In this document: positions 1 through 6,535 of the stretch, piece after piece
Numbering within the stretch: position 1 is the stretch's first letter
Layout of the letters: each line of letters opens with the position of its first letter
Assembly: GCA_937925595.1 (NCBI GenBank)
Contig: CALALQ010000114.1
Coordinates: forward strand, 1-7,351
Reading direction: 5' to 3'
DNA from: an uncultured Demequina sp.
Lineage (GTDB): Bacteria; Actinomycetota; Actinomycetes; Actinomycetales; Demequinaceae
DNA: 7,351 bases
Program-made: the position numbers and the translations under genes
The notes under the pieces: model-generated
What the model was told of the DNA's origin: nothing
Seen by the model: only the letters and a program-made list of their open reading frames with translations
Databases searched by the model: none

Positions 1-630
1 AGGCGTCGTTCGTCCCCTTGACCAGAACGCCGCAACCGGGGTTCAAACCTGTCGCATCCAGGTACACCACCGGGTTGTTGTCCGCATACCGGTACGGGTC
101 CAGCGTTCTGGGATCCCCCGGGTTCATCAGCGGATCTGGCGACAAGAACCTGCCCAACTCGGGGTCGTAGTACCGGGCGTTCAAATACGTCAGCCCAGTG
201 TCAGCGTCGGCGATTTGATTCAACCAGCCATGCGCCGAGGCGATCGTTGAGCCCGCCCGCTTCGTGCCATACGGGGTGTAGGCGTTACGCGTCACCGCAC
301 CCGACGCGTCCACCGTGACCTGCGCACTGCCCTGCACATCACCCAGCGTGATCACCGTCGAGCCACCCGTGGACTTCGACGCCAGCTGCACCCCACCAGC
401 CGAGTAATACCGCGTGAGCGTCACATCAGCATTGGAGCCGTCGCCCGTGTTCGGGTCGGTCGCCTCCCAGGCGCCCATATACACCGTGGCGCTCGTGCCG
501 CTAATCGCGGCGAATTGTTGGCCCGACGCGTCATACAAGTACGCCGTCGCCGCACCCGACGACGGGGTCACGCTGGTCAGAATCGACAACACGTCCCACG
601 CGAGGGTTTGCGTGCCGCCGCCAGGAGCGG
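1..630 (-). pseudogene. Rhs/YD-repeat core protein, 5'-truncated fragment, 3' end beyond window
   Basis: The minus-strand frame reads as the end of an Rhs core. It starts with GGGTQTLAWDVL, passes YD-type repeats (YLYDASGQQF, then NAYTPYGTKR), and reaches the family hallmark RYYDPELGRF followed by LSPDP at bases 131-175. Next come PYRYADNNPVVYLDATGL at about 44-97 and 14 residues of a downstream tip. Rhs proteins form a shell of YD repeats around a variable C-terminal domain, often a toxin, which starts just after a DPxGL-like motif; here that motif is DATGL. A normal Rhs gene is several kilobases long. This frame is closed by a stop at 689-691, has no ATG before base 478, and its Rhs similarity stops about 15 bp from the glycosyltransferase stop codon. 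It is therefore a remnant or displaced 3' module, not a complete gene. The only weak internal starts are GTG at 592 and TTG at 589. Family assignment is secure; whether it is expressed is unknown. Confidence 0.85.
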
Positions 631-639
631 GGTATGCCG

Positions 640-1755
640 CTACGCGCCGTAGAGCTCCCGCACAACACGGGCGCCAACGACGCCCAGGTCAAAGCTCTTC
701 ACACGCTCCTGCTGCGCCGCGTGGATGCGCGCCCGCAGCTCTGCATCCGTCGCCAGGCGCGTCAGCGCCGCCGCGAATGCCTCCGCGTCCGTCGCGTCCA
801 CGGACACGTCAGGGTCGTCCCCAATCACGGACAGGTAGCCAGGATTCGCGCCCGCCAGCACTACACCGGCCCCAGACGCCATCGCCTCGATCAGCACAAT
901 GCCAAAGCTCTCGCCGCCGGTCGCGGGGAACACCGCGATGTCGGCGTCCGCGAAGAATTGCGGCTTGTCCTCTTCGGACACGAAGCCCTCGAACGTCACG
1001 ACGTCCTCGAGTCCGCCGCGCACTACGGCCGCCTCGGCCTCGGCAAGCAGCGGCCCACGCCCACCAATGTGCACGTCCATCCCAGCGAGCAGCTCGGCGT
1101 CCAGCAGCGGAAGCGCCGCCAGCAGCTCGAGCACTCCCTTGCGGTCAACAAGCCGCCCCAAGAACGCCACCTTGAGGCGACGCCCATCACGCTTGGGCGA
1201 ACGCCGGAACGCCTCCAGGTCGATGCCAATAGGGATCACGCGGCAGTCGATCCCAAACGACGCGCGCGCAAACGCCGCTGCCGGCGCGGACACCGCCGCA
1301 AACGCATCGAACTTCCGCAGGTTCCGCGACAGCACCGCGCCCAGCGCCCGCGTTCCCCACTCGGAGATGCGCCCATCCGGAAGGATGTGGAACGTCGCCA
1401 CAATCCGCACAGACCGCGCTCGCAGCTTGCGCGCCTCCTCCACGACGCGGCCGGCAAAAACCGGCGAGTGCGGCGTCTGCACGTGGATGACGTCGAACTC
1501 CTCGCGCTCAAGCAGGTCGCGAATCGCGCGTCGCGAAGCAGGCAGCGGCGTCCGCAGCCCGTTGCCGTTGAACTTCACCTGCGCATTGCGCGCCAGCGAG
1601 TGCACTCGCGGAGACGTGGACTCGGACACCGAGCAGATGATGTGCACCTCGTGCCCAACTGACGTCAGATACGACTCAAGCGACCGCACATACTGTTGGA
1701 CGCCGTCGGGCCTGTCAATGCTGTCATCCAGCACCAGCGCGATCTTCAAGGCCAA
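640..1755 (-). CDS. GT4 family glycosyltransferase, PimA-like
   Basis: Retaining GT-B glycosyltransferase of about 371 residues that probably transfers a sugar from a nucleotide-sugar donor at the inner face of the membrane. The N-terminal Rossmann half has the glycine loop PDGVQQYV (residues 16-23), FDVIHVQTPHSP (88-98) and TFH at 121-123, the position of the catalytic His in PimA. The C-terminal half has GRLVDRKG (200-207), where Arg and Lys bind the donor phosphates, and the E-x7-E motif in GGESFGIVLIEAMASG (E282, E290), very close to PimA. The acceptor cannot be read from sequence; phosphatidylinositol mannosylation is possible, but generic GT4 is the safe call. The start is a TTG touching the ccsB stop. 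A second TTG at 1749 gives the more family-like start MKIALVLDD and lies about 9 nt after a weak CGGG, so it may be the true one. It is the last gene of the operon, and its C-terminus appears complete. Confidence 0.88.
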   Translation of the reverse strand: MALKIALVLDDSIDRPDGVQQYVRSLESYLTSVGHEVHIICSVSESTSPRVHSLARNAQVKFNGNGLRTPLPASRRAIRDLLEREEFDVIHVQTPHSPVFAGRVVEEARKLRARSVRIVATFHILPDGRISEWGTRALGAVLSRNLRKFDAFAAVSAPAAAFARASFGIDCRVIPIGIDLEAFRRSPKRDGRRLKVAFLGRLVDRKGVLELLAALPLLDAELLAGMDVHIGGRGPLLAEAEAAVVRGGLEDVVTFEGFVSEEDKPQFFADADIAVFPATGGESFGIVLIEAMASGAGVVLAGANPGYLSVIGDDPDVSVDATDAEAFAAALTRLATDAELRARIHAAQQERVKSFDLGVVGARVVRELYGA

Positions 1756-2721
1756 CTACCCGTTCGCGTAGGTGTGCAGACCCTGGAACACAAAATTCAC
1801 CAGGGTGAAGTTGATGATGAGCGCGGCAAAGCCCACGAGCGCGAGGTATGCGCTCTTGCGGCCCGCCCAACCCTGGGTGGTGCGAGCGTGCAGGTACGCC
1901 GCGTAGATCACCCAGATGACGAAGCTCCACACCTCCTTGGGGTCCCAGCCCCAATAGCGGCCCCACGCGTGTTCGGCCCAGATCGCGCCGGCCATGACCG
2001 TGAACGTCCACAGCACAAAGCCCACGGCGATGAGCCGGAACGCGAGCGCCTCGAGCACCGCAGGCGTGGGCACGGCCTCCAGGAAGCGCAGCGCGCGGCC
2101 CCGCGTCCACTCCGTGCGGGAGGTGCCGGAGTCGCGGTAGTCCTTGAGCAGCTGCAGCGCGGTCACGATGAACGCCACGGCGAAGATTCCCGTGCAGATG
2201 GTCGCGATCGACACGTGGATGATGAGCCAGATCGACTGCAGCGCCGGCGGCAGCGACTTCGCCTCGTCATACAGAACCGCGAGACCCAGTCCCAGCGCGA
2301 GCGTCGCGAGACCCACCACGCCAGCGCCAAGGAACGTCACGTCGCGCTTGCGCTGCACAATGAGGAACACGCCCACCGCGATCATCGCGCCGGTAATTGT
2401 GTACTCGTACATGTCCGACCACGGCACATGCTTGGCCTCAACACCGCGCGCAGCCACACCAATCGCGTTGAGCACAAAGCCCACCGTGGTCGCCGAGCGC
2501 GCAATGCCCAGCGCCTTCACTGCGGACTTGGGAAGCTTCTCACTGCCCGACGCTGCGGCAGGGGCGGCGTCCTCCGCCGGTCCTCCTGCGGTCACCAGTC
2601 GCTTGGCTTGGGTGCGCACGTCCGCCTCGCGGGCAAGACGGATTGAGTAGCCGAACATCGCAATCGCGTAGAGGATGCATGCCCCCCACAGCGCCGCAAG
2701 GCTCAATGACTGCGCGGTCAC
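1756..2721 (-). CDS. ccsB: Cytochrome c biogenesis protein CcsB (ResC/CcsA-type heme handling protein)
   Basis: Polytopic membrane subunit of the System II cytochrome c synthase. With ResB it moves heme to the outer face and attaches it to the CXXCH of apocytochrome c. The 321-residue protein has hydrophobic segments at about 8-28, 78-96, 107-123, 131-150, 164-190, 230-248, 265-279 and 291-312. The tryptophan-rich WWD signature, WAEHAWGRYWGWDPKEVW, lies at 248-265 and holds heme on the outer side. Conserved His ligand candidates are H169 in IIHVS and H316 in GLHTY. A short Ala/Pro-rich, probably cytoplasmic insert lies at about 45-65. The start is GTG inside a GTGA overlap with the resB stop and has a strong AGGAGG site, so coupling with resB is clear. 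It is called CcsB in actinobacteria and ResC or CcsA elsewhere. The stop is TAG, in frame with the next gene. Confidence 0.95.
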   Translation of the reverse strand: MTAQSLSLAALWGACILYAIAMFGYSIRLAREADVRTQAKRLVTAGGPAEDAAPAAASGSEKLPKSAVKALGIARSATTVGFVLNAIGVAARGVEAKHVPWSDMYEYTITGAMIAVGVFLIVQRKRDVTFLGAGVVGLATLALGLGLAVLYDEAKSLPPALQSIWLIIHVSIATICTGIFAVAFIVTALQLLKDYRDSGTSRTEWTRGRALRFLEAVPTPAVLEALAFRLIAVGFVLWTFTVMAGAIWAEHAWGRYWGWDPKEVWSFVIWVIYAAYLHARTTQGWAGRKSAYLALVGFAALIINFTLVNFVFQGLHTYANG

Positions 2722-4328
2722 GCGTCCTCCTCCTGGCGATTGACTGCCGCCATTGCTCGCTCCAGTTCCGCCGTGGCCTTGACCGTGTCATGCGGCGGCG
2801 CAAGCACGGCGCCTTGGATAAGGGTAGCCGGGGCGCCGGCGTCCCCACTCGCGGAGGCGGGGGTCGCGATGACCCAGACCCGGCGTCGGGCACCAAACAG
2901 ACTGAGCGCAAGACCAAGCAGCGCCGTGATCGAGAAGGCGAGCAGGAACGGCAGCGATGGATCCGCGCGCAGGTCGAGCGCGGCGTAGCGCACAGTGTCG
3001 TTCCAGGTGAGCGTGCCCGCGTCCTCCGGAAGCTCGATGGTCTGCCCCGGCGTGAGCACCATCACCGCCTGCTGGCCGTCCTCGCCCCGAACCGGGCTGA
3101 GGTGGGTCTCGTCGAGTTTGTAGACGTTCTGCGGGATGCCGTCATCGAGGCCAAGGTCGCCCGTGTACGCGGTGAAGACAATCACCGGGTTGGTGGGATC
3201 AGGGTGCAGGCTGATGAACTCCGTCCCCTCGCCCACCGCCGTGGGCAACAGGGTGGCCTTGATGCCCACCTGCTCACCAGTGGAGACGTCCGGCACCTTG
3301 AGCACTCCGGTCGAGGTGTACGCCGCGTCCTGCGGCAAGAAGATCACCGGACCACTGAACGCCACATTGCCAGCGGCGTCAGTGAAGGTGAGGTCCAGCG
3401 CGTAGCCGTTGCCCTGCAGGTAGATGCTCGCGCCGCTTACCTTGAGTGGGCTGTTGACCTTGATGGTCGCCTCCCGCGCATCCCTCCCCGGCTCCGTCAA
3501 GGTGACATCCGCGGCGAAGCTCTCCGGCCGACCGCCAAGCGAGAACTGCGAATGGAACTCGTCGAGCCGCAGCGTGAACGGCTCGAGCCGGTCCTCGCTG
3601 AACAGTCGCCCAGACTCGAAGCTGTCGTAGGCCACCACCGAGTTCGTGAACGAGCGCCCCTCCACGATGATCGCCTGGCCGCGATACGTGAACGCCGCTC
3701 CAAAGCCCACACAGATGAGAATGCCAACGAGCGACACATGGAAGATCAGGTTGCCCAGCTCGCGGATGTGACCCTTCTCCGCCGCGAGCGCCACCGCACC
3801 GCCTTTGCGCTCGTCGACGCGCACCCGGTAGCCGGTGAAGGCTCCCCAGAAGCCAGGGTTGGGTCGCAGCGCCTTCGCCACCAGCCCGACGCTGTCGCCG
3901 GGGGCCCCGCTCGCCTCACCCTGGGCGCGGAGCTCGTAGCGGTCGAGCTTGGTGGGCGCCGCCGACACGGGTGCGCGCATCTCGCGGTAGTGCGCAAAGC
4001 AGCGCGGGATGATGCAGCCGATGAGCGACGCAAACAGCAGCACGTAGATGGCGGTGAACCACGCGGAGCCGTACACATCGAGGAAGCCAGCCTTCTGCAG
4101 GAACTGACCCCACCAGCCGTTGTTCTGCAGGAACTGCGCGGCCTTGGCAGGCTCTCGCGGCGCCTGCGGCAGCACCGAGCCGGGGATCGCCGCGAGCGCC
4201 AGCAGCAGCAGCAGGATCAGTGCCACGCGCATCGAGGTGACCTGTCGCCAGATCCAGCGCAGCCAGCCGCGCAGGCCAAGGCGAGGCGCCTCTGGAAGCG
4301 CGTAGTTGTCGATCTTGACCCTGGCCAT
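2718..4328 (-). CDS. resB: Cytochrome c biogenesis protein ResB
   Basis: Large partner of CcsB in the System II cytochrome c synthase, a membrane protein with a big extracytoplasmic domain. The chosen 536-residue form has four hydrophobic segments: about 34-50, 88-108, 193-214 and 459-478. The long region between the third and fourth (about 215-455) is beta-rich, with SFESGRLFSED and SPLKVSGASIYLQGNGY-like blocks typical of ResB. H197 in LGNLIFHVSL matches the conserved third-helix histidine of the family. GWWGQFLQ and FTAIYVLLFASLIGCIIPR (about 71-109) are also characteristic. The C-terminal tail of about 55 residues is probably cytoplasmic. The start was set at ATG 4328 because it sits in a TGATG overlap with the ccdA stop and a GGTGG stretch precedes it. 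The longer form from 4358 adds ten unlikely residues inside ccdA. The stop overlaps the ccsB start (GTGA). Confidence 0.94.
   Translation of the reverse strand: MARVKIDNYALPEAPRLGLRGWLRWIWRQVTSMRVALILLLLLALAAIPGSVLPQAPREPAKAAQFLQNNGWWGQFLQKAGFLDVYGSAWFTAIYVLLFASLIGCIIPRCFAHYREMRAPVSAAPTKLDRYELRAQGEASGAPGDSVGLVAKALRPNPGFWGAFTGYRVRVDERKGGAVALAAEKGHIRELGNLIFHVSLVGILICVGFGAAFTYRGQAIIVEGRSFTNSVVAYDSFESGRLFSEDRLEPFTLRLDEFHSQFSLGGRPESFAADVTLTEPGRDAREATIKVNSPLKVSGASIYLQGNGYALDLTFTDAAGNVAFSGPVIFLPQDAAYTSTGVLKVPDVSTGEQVGIKATLLPTAVGEGTEFISLHPDPTNPVIVFTAYTGDLGLDDGIPQNVYKLDETHLSPVRGEDGQQAVMVLTPGQTIELPEDAGTLTWNDTVRYAALDLRADPSLPFLLAFSITALLGLALSLFGARRRVWVIATPASASGDAGAPATLIQGAVLAPPHDTVKATAELERAMAAVNRQEEDA
2725..2734 (-). 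promoter_or_regulatory. Strong ribosome binding site of ccsB
   Basis: The minus strand reads AGGAGGAGGA, then CGC, then the GTG start of ccsB. The AGGAGG core lies 7 nt from the start codon and sits inside the last codons of resB. It is the best Shine-Dalgarno match seen in the operon and supports the GTG start at 2721 despite the non-ATG codon. Confidence 0.85.
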
Positions 4329-5065
4329 CACACCGCCACCCAAAAGCCATCGATCCACCCCTGCAGCAGTACCGTGAGCTCACCCCACAGGCCCGTCACG
4401 AGCAGGATGCCCAGCACGATGAGCATCGCGCCACCCAGTCGCATGAGTCCCACCCGGTGGCGCTTGAGCCAGCCCAGCACCTTCTTGGAGTGCTCAATCC
4501 AGAAGGCGAGCACAAGGAACGGCAGCCCAAGCCCCAGGCAATAGACGAGGGCGAGCACAATGCCCCGCCCCTGCGAGCCTTCGGTGAGGCTCAGCGCGAG
4601 AACTGCCGCGAGCGTCGGGCCGATGCAGGGAGCCCAGCCCAGGCCAAAGGCGATGCCAAGCAGCGGGGCTCCCGCGAGGCCGGCCTTGGGCGAGACGTGA
4701 AGGCGACGCTCGGCCTGCAGGAACGGCACGGCGCCCATGAACGCGAGGCCCATGAGGATCACGACCACGCCAAGGATGCGGGTGATGACGTCAATCGAAC
4801 CCTGCACCTGTGCGCCCAGCGCGGTGACGCCAATAGTGAGGAGGAGGAAGACGGCGCTGAAGCCAAGGATGAAAAGGAGCACGCCAAGCACCAGGCGGGG
4901 TCGAGCGCGGCGGGTCGCGACGTCAGCGCCGGCCATGCCGCTCACGTAGCCCAGGTAGCCGGGAACGAGCGGAACCACGCACGGGGACGCAAAGCTCACC
5001 AGTCCCGCGAGCAGGGCGATGGGGATGGCGGCGAGCAGCGAGCCCGTGAGGACGGTGTCGCTCAC
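4328..5065 (-). CDS. ccdA: Cytochrome c biogenesis protein CcdA (thiol-disulfide transmembrane transporter)
   Basis: Membrane protein of 245 residues that passes electrons from cytoplasmic thioredoxin-type proteins to extracytoplasmic thioredoxin-like proteins; it corresponds to the membrane part of DsbD. The two redox cysteines are visible in their conserved settings: C29 in SFASPCVVPLVPGYLGY and C147 in GWAPCIGPTL. About six hydrophobic segments occur, near residues 8-28, 57-80, 93-113, 133-155, 168-190 and 207-226, matching the usual CcdA topology and length. The start is GTG, overlapping the TlpA-like gene stop as GTGA, with a GAGGAAG element upstream. It overlaps resB by one base (TGATG). 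Its place between a lipoprotein thioredoxin and ResB indicates that its job here is reducing that thioredoxin for cytochrome c maturation. Confidence 0.95.
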   Translation of the reverse strand: MSDTVLTGSLLAAIPIALLAGLVSFASPCVVPLVPGYLGYVSGMAGADVATRRARPRLVLGVLLFILGFSAVFLLLTIGVTALGAQVQGSIDVITRILGVVVILMGLAFMGAVPFLQAERRLHVSPKAGLAGAPLLGIAFGLGWAPCIGPTLAAVLALSLTEGSQGRGIVLALVYCLGLGLPFLVLAFWIEHSKKVLGWLKRHRVGLMRLGGAMLIVLGILLVTGLWGELTVLLQGWIDGFWVAV

Positions 5066-5616
5066 GCCTGCGCTTCCTCAATGAGCGTTTTCAGCGTCGA
5101 GGGATCCGCCTCGCCGATGATTCGCGCGTAGAGGCTGCCGTCAGGGCGCAGCACGAGCGTGGTGGGAGTGGCCGCGAGCGCGACCTTGCCCTGCAGCTGG
5201 GCGATGGCCTTGCCGTCCGCGTTGTCGAGGCTGGGGAACGTGACGTCAAAGGAGCGGTCGAAGGCGAGCGCAGTGTCCGCCTCATCGCGAGTGTTGACAC
5301 CCACCACCTGGACGTCGTCGCGAGCGTCGAGCTCCACGAGCAGCGGCGCCTCCGAACGGCATGGCGGACAACTCGCGTACCACGTGTTGATGAGCACCAC
5401 CTGGCCGGCGAAGTCGGCGATGTCGATGGTCTCCCCCGTGAAAGACGTGCCGCTCAGCGCGATCGGCTCTGTCGAATCCTTGAACACGGTCACGGTGCCA
5501 TCACCGCTCACATAGCCGGGCGAATCCGCAGCCTCTCCCGGCGCGCAGCCCGCAAGCCACAGCACCAGCGCGATGACGATCGCGGCGGCGAGGATCCAGC
5601 GGGCGACGGGCTTCAC
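5062..5616 (-). CDS. TlpA/ResA-type extracytoplasmic thioredoxin, predicted lipoprotein
   Basis: Predicted membrane-anchored thiol-disulfide oxidoreductase of 184 residues that reduces apocytochrome c cysteines, itself reduced by CcdA. The N-terminus is a lipoprotein signal: basic MKPVAR, a hydrophobic run and the lipobox LAGC with Cys24 as the lipidation site. The TlpA/ResA thioredoxin fold follows from about residue 50. The active site is CPPC (83-86) within LINTWYASCPPCRSEAP, and the cis-proline is P151 in AATPTTLVL. The residue before the first active-site Cys is Ser instead of the usual Trp. The start is GTG in a GTGA overlap with the phosphatase stop, preceded by a GGTGGGA stretch. The order phosphatase, TlpA, CcdA, ResB, CcsB matches Rv0525-Rv0529 of M. 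tuberculosis, which supports the assignment. Calling it resA would overstate what is known. Confidence 0.92.
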   Translation of the reverse strand: MKPVARWILAAAIVIALVLWLAGCAPGEAADSPGYVSGDGTVTVFKDSTEPIALSGTSFTGETIDIADFAGQVVLINTWYASCPPCRSEAPLLVELDARDDVQVVGVNTRDEADTALAFDRSFDVTFPSLDNADGKAIAQLQGKVALAATPTTLVLRPDGSLYARIIGEADPSTLKTLIEEAQA

Positions 5617-6242
5617 GGCGTCCCACCCGTCACTTCAATGCCCGACGCAGGGGTTGCGTAATCCATCGCCGTCGCCACACCGTTCTCAACGGTGAACGTG
5701 GTGACAGAGCCCAAGGCGCACTCGCGCGAGCGCGGGTCGTGGAGAAAACTGCGCTTCTCGAACGAGGTGCGCGCCACCCAGATGGGCAGCTGGTGGGAGA
5801 CCATCACCGTCTCGCGATCCGGGGTCGCGGCTGCCGCGTCGAAGATCGCGGCCCACATGCGGTCGCGCTGCAGCGCATACGGCTCTCCCCAAGACGGGCG
5901 CCACGGGTTGCGCAGGCGCCACCAGTTGCGGGGATGGATGAAGTCCTTGGCGCCACTCTGAATGGGGCTGCCCTCGTAATCGTTCGCCGCCTCGATGAGC
6001 CGCTCATCCGTGTCGATCTCAAGCCCAAAGGCGACCGCAATCGGCTCCGCTGTCTGCTGGGCGCGCGTCAGCGGAGATGCGATCACCCTCGCGACATCCG
6101 CGCCGGTGGCGACAAAGTGCTCGGCGACGGCCTGCGCCATGGCGACCCCGGCGTCGGACAGGACAAAGCCGGGCAAGCGACCATAGAGGACCTTGTCCGG
6201 ATTGTGGACGTGGCCGTGACGAACCACGTGAACCTTGGGCAT
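5613..6242 (-). CDS. Histidine phosphatase family protein (phosphoglycerate mutase-like)
   Basis: Cytoplasmic phosphatase or mutase of the histidine phosphatase superfamily, 209 residues. The catalytic set is visible: R8-H9-G10 in VHVVRHGHVHN (H9 takes the phosphate), R60 in SPLTRAQQTAEPI, acid residue E84 in LIEAANDYEG, and second histidine H150 in MVSHQLPIW. The region 100-125, rich in Trp and Arg (NWWRLRNPWRPSWGE), is probably the substrate lid. True phosphoglycerate mutases are somewhat longer, so a phosphatase on an unknown substrate is more likely. The ATG at 6242 was chosen because it begins just before the RHG strand, and the upstream extension to 6323 overlaps the glutaredoxin-like gene with no family support. 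AGGGGA lies 11 nt upstream. The stop overlaps the TlpA gene start. The equivalent gene (Rv0525) occupies the same place in mycobacteria. Confidence 0.9.
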   Translation of the reverse strand: MPKVHVVRHGHVHNPDKVLYGRLPGFVLSDAGVAMAQAVAEHFVATGADVARVIASPLTRAQQTAEPIAVAFGLEIDTDERLIEAANDYEGSPIQSGAKDFIHPRNWWRLRNPWRPSWGEPYALQRDRMWAAIFDAAAATPDRETVMVSHQLPIWVARTSFEKRSFLHDPRSRECALGSVTTFTVENGVATAMDYATPASGIEVTGGTP

Positions 6243-6261
6243 GCCGACTATTGTCCCCTGG

Positions 6262-6498
6262 TTACGCAAGTGCCTGGCGCAGCACCTCGGCGTCGATGCG
6301 CCAGAAGCCCACCGTGTTGCCATCCACCGTCACCACGGGAACCTGCTCGCCATAGCGCTCGCGCAGGGCAGGGTCGGCGTCGATGTCCACCAATTCAAAG
6401 TCCGCGCCCTGGGCGGTGCAGACCTCTGACACGACCTGCAGAGCGTCGTCGCACAAATGGCAGCCAGCGCGCGTGTACATAGTCACACGAGCGGTCAT
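6262..6498 (-). CDS. Glutaredoxin-like small thiol protein
   Basis: Cytoplasmic thioredoxin-fold protein of only 78 residues, with no signal peptide or membrane segment. The redox motif is CHLC (C13, C16) in TMYTRAGCHLCDDAL, followed by FELVDIDADP and the cis-proline loop QVPVVTVDG (P54). This is the pattern of the short glutaredoxin/DUF836 group, common in actinobacteria and resembling Rv0508. It probably reduces protein disulfides, but its partner is unknown. It is the first gene of the operon, and its TAA stop is 19 bp before the phosphatase start. ATG 6498 was chosen because it starts right before the first beta strand and lies 6 nt from a TATCCT -10 element. The longer form to 6621 overlaps the divergent HAD gene and begins with low-complexity sequence. 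No Shine-Dalgarno element precedes this ATG, which fits a leaderless message. Confidence 0.88.
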   Translation of the reverse strand: MTARVTMYTRAGCHLCDDALQVVSEVCTAQGADFELVDIDADPALRERYGEQVPVVTVDGNTVGFWRIDAEVLRQALA

Positions 6499-6535
6499 GA
6501 AGCCAGGATACGGCGAGGGCGGCATCCGGGGCATG
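6499..6535 (-). promoter_or_regulatory. Predicted leaderless promoter of the cytochrome c maturation operon
   Basis: On the minus strand a TATCCT hexamer (6510-6505) fits the actinobacterial -10 consensus TANNNT. It is followed by GGCTTC and then the ATG at 6498, so the expected transcription start falls on the A of the start codon. No Shine-Dalgarno sequence lies before the ATG. The -35 position (about 6528-6534) is only weakly conserved. This would be the main promoter for all seven genes, because no later gap is large enough for a typical one. Confidence 0.55.

Noticed and set aside
281..560. Similar short stretches around 290 and 548 (CCGCACCCGACG) as a DNA repeat
   Set aside because: They are short coincident codon runs for similar residues in the YD-repeat protein, with no longer identity.
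600..660. Possible terminator after the glycosyltransferase
   Set aside because: GC-rich sequence is present, but I found no clear inverted repeat followed by a T run on the minus strand.
414..1175. Plus-strand open frame across the Rhs and glycosyltransferase junction
   Set aside because: It covers two unrelated minus-strand coding regions, and its translation turns into Pro/Arg-rich low complexity; shadow frame.
634..2646. Long plus-strand open frames opposite the glycosyltransferase and ccsB
   Set aside because: Arg-rich and motif-free, lying exactly against genes with clear catalytic motifs on the minus strand.
2643..4544. Very long plus-strand open frame (633 residues) opposite resB
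   Set aside because: Its translation is Arg/His/Gln-rich low-complexity sequence with no motif, and the opposite strand carries resB with all its family features. It is a by-product of GC-rich third codon positions.
6243..6323. Longer start of the histidine phosphatase at 6323
   Set aside because: The additional 27 residues overlap the end of the glutaredoxin-like gene and have no family similarity; the RHG motif directly follows the ATG at 6242.
6383..6532. N-terminal extension of the HAD gene back to 6383 or 6497
   Set aside because: The region up to 6498 is the glutaredoxin-like coding sequence on the other strand, and the family normally begins a short way before the DxDxT motif. Starts at 6533-6551 fit better.
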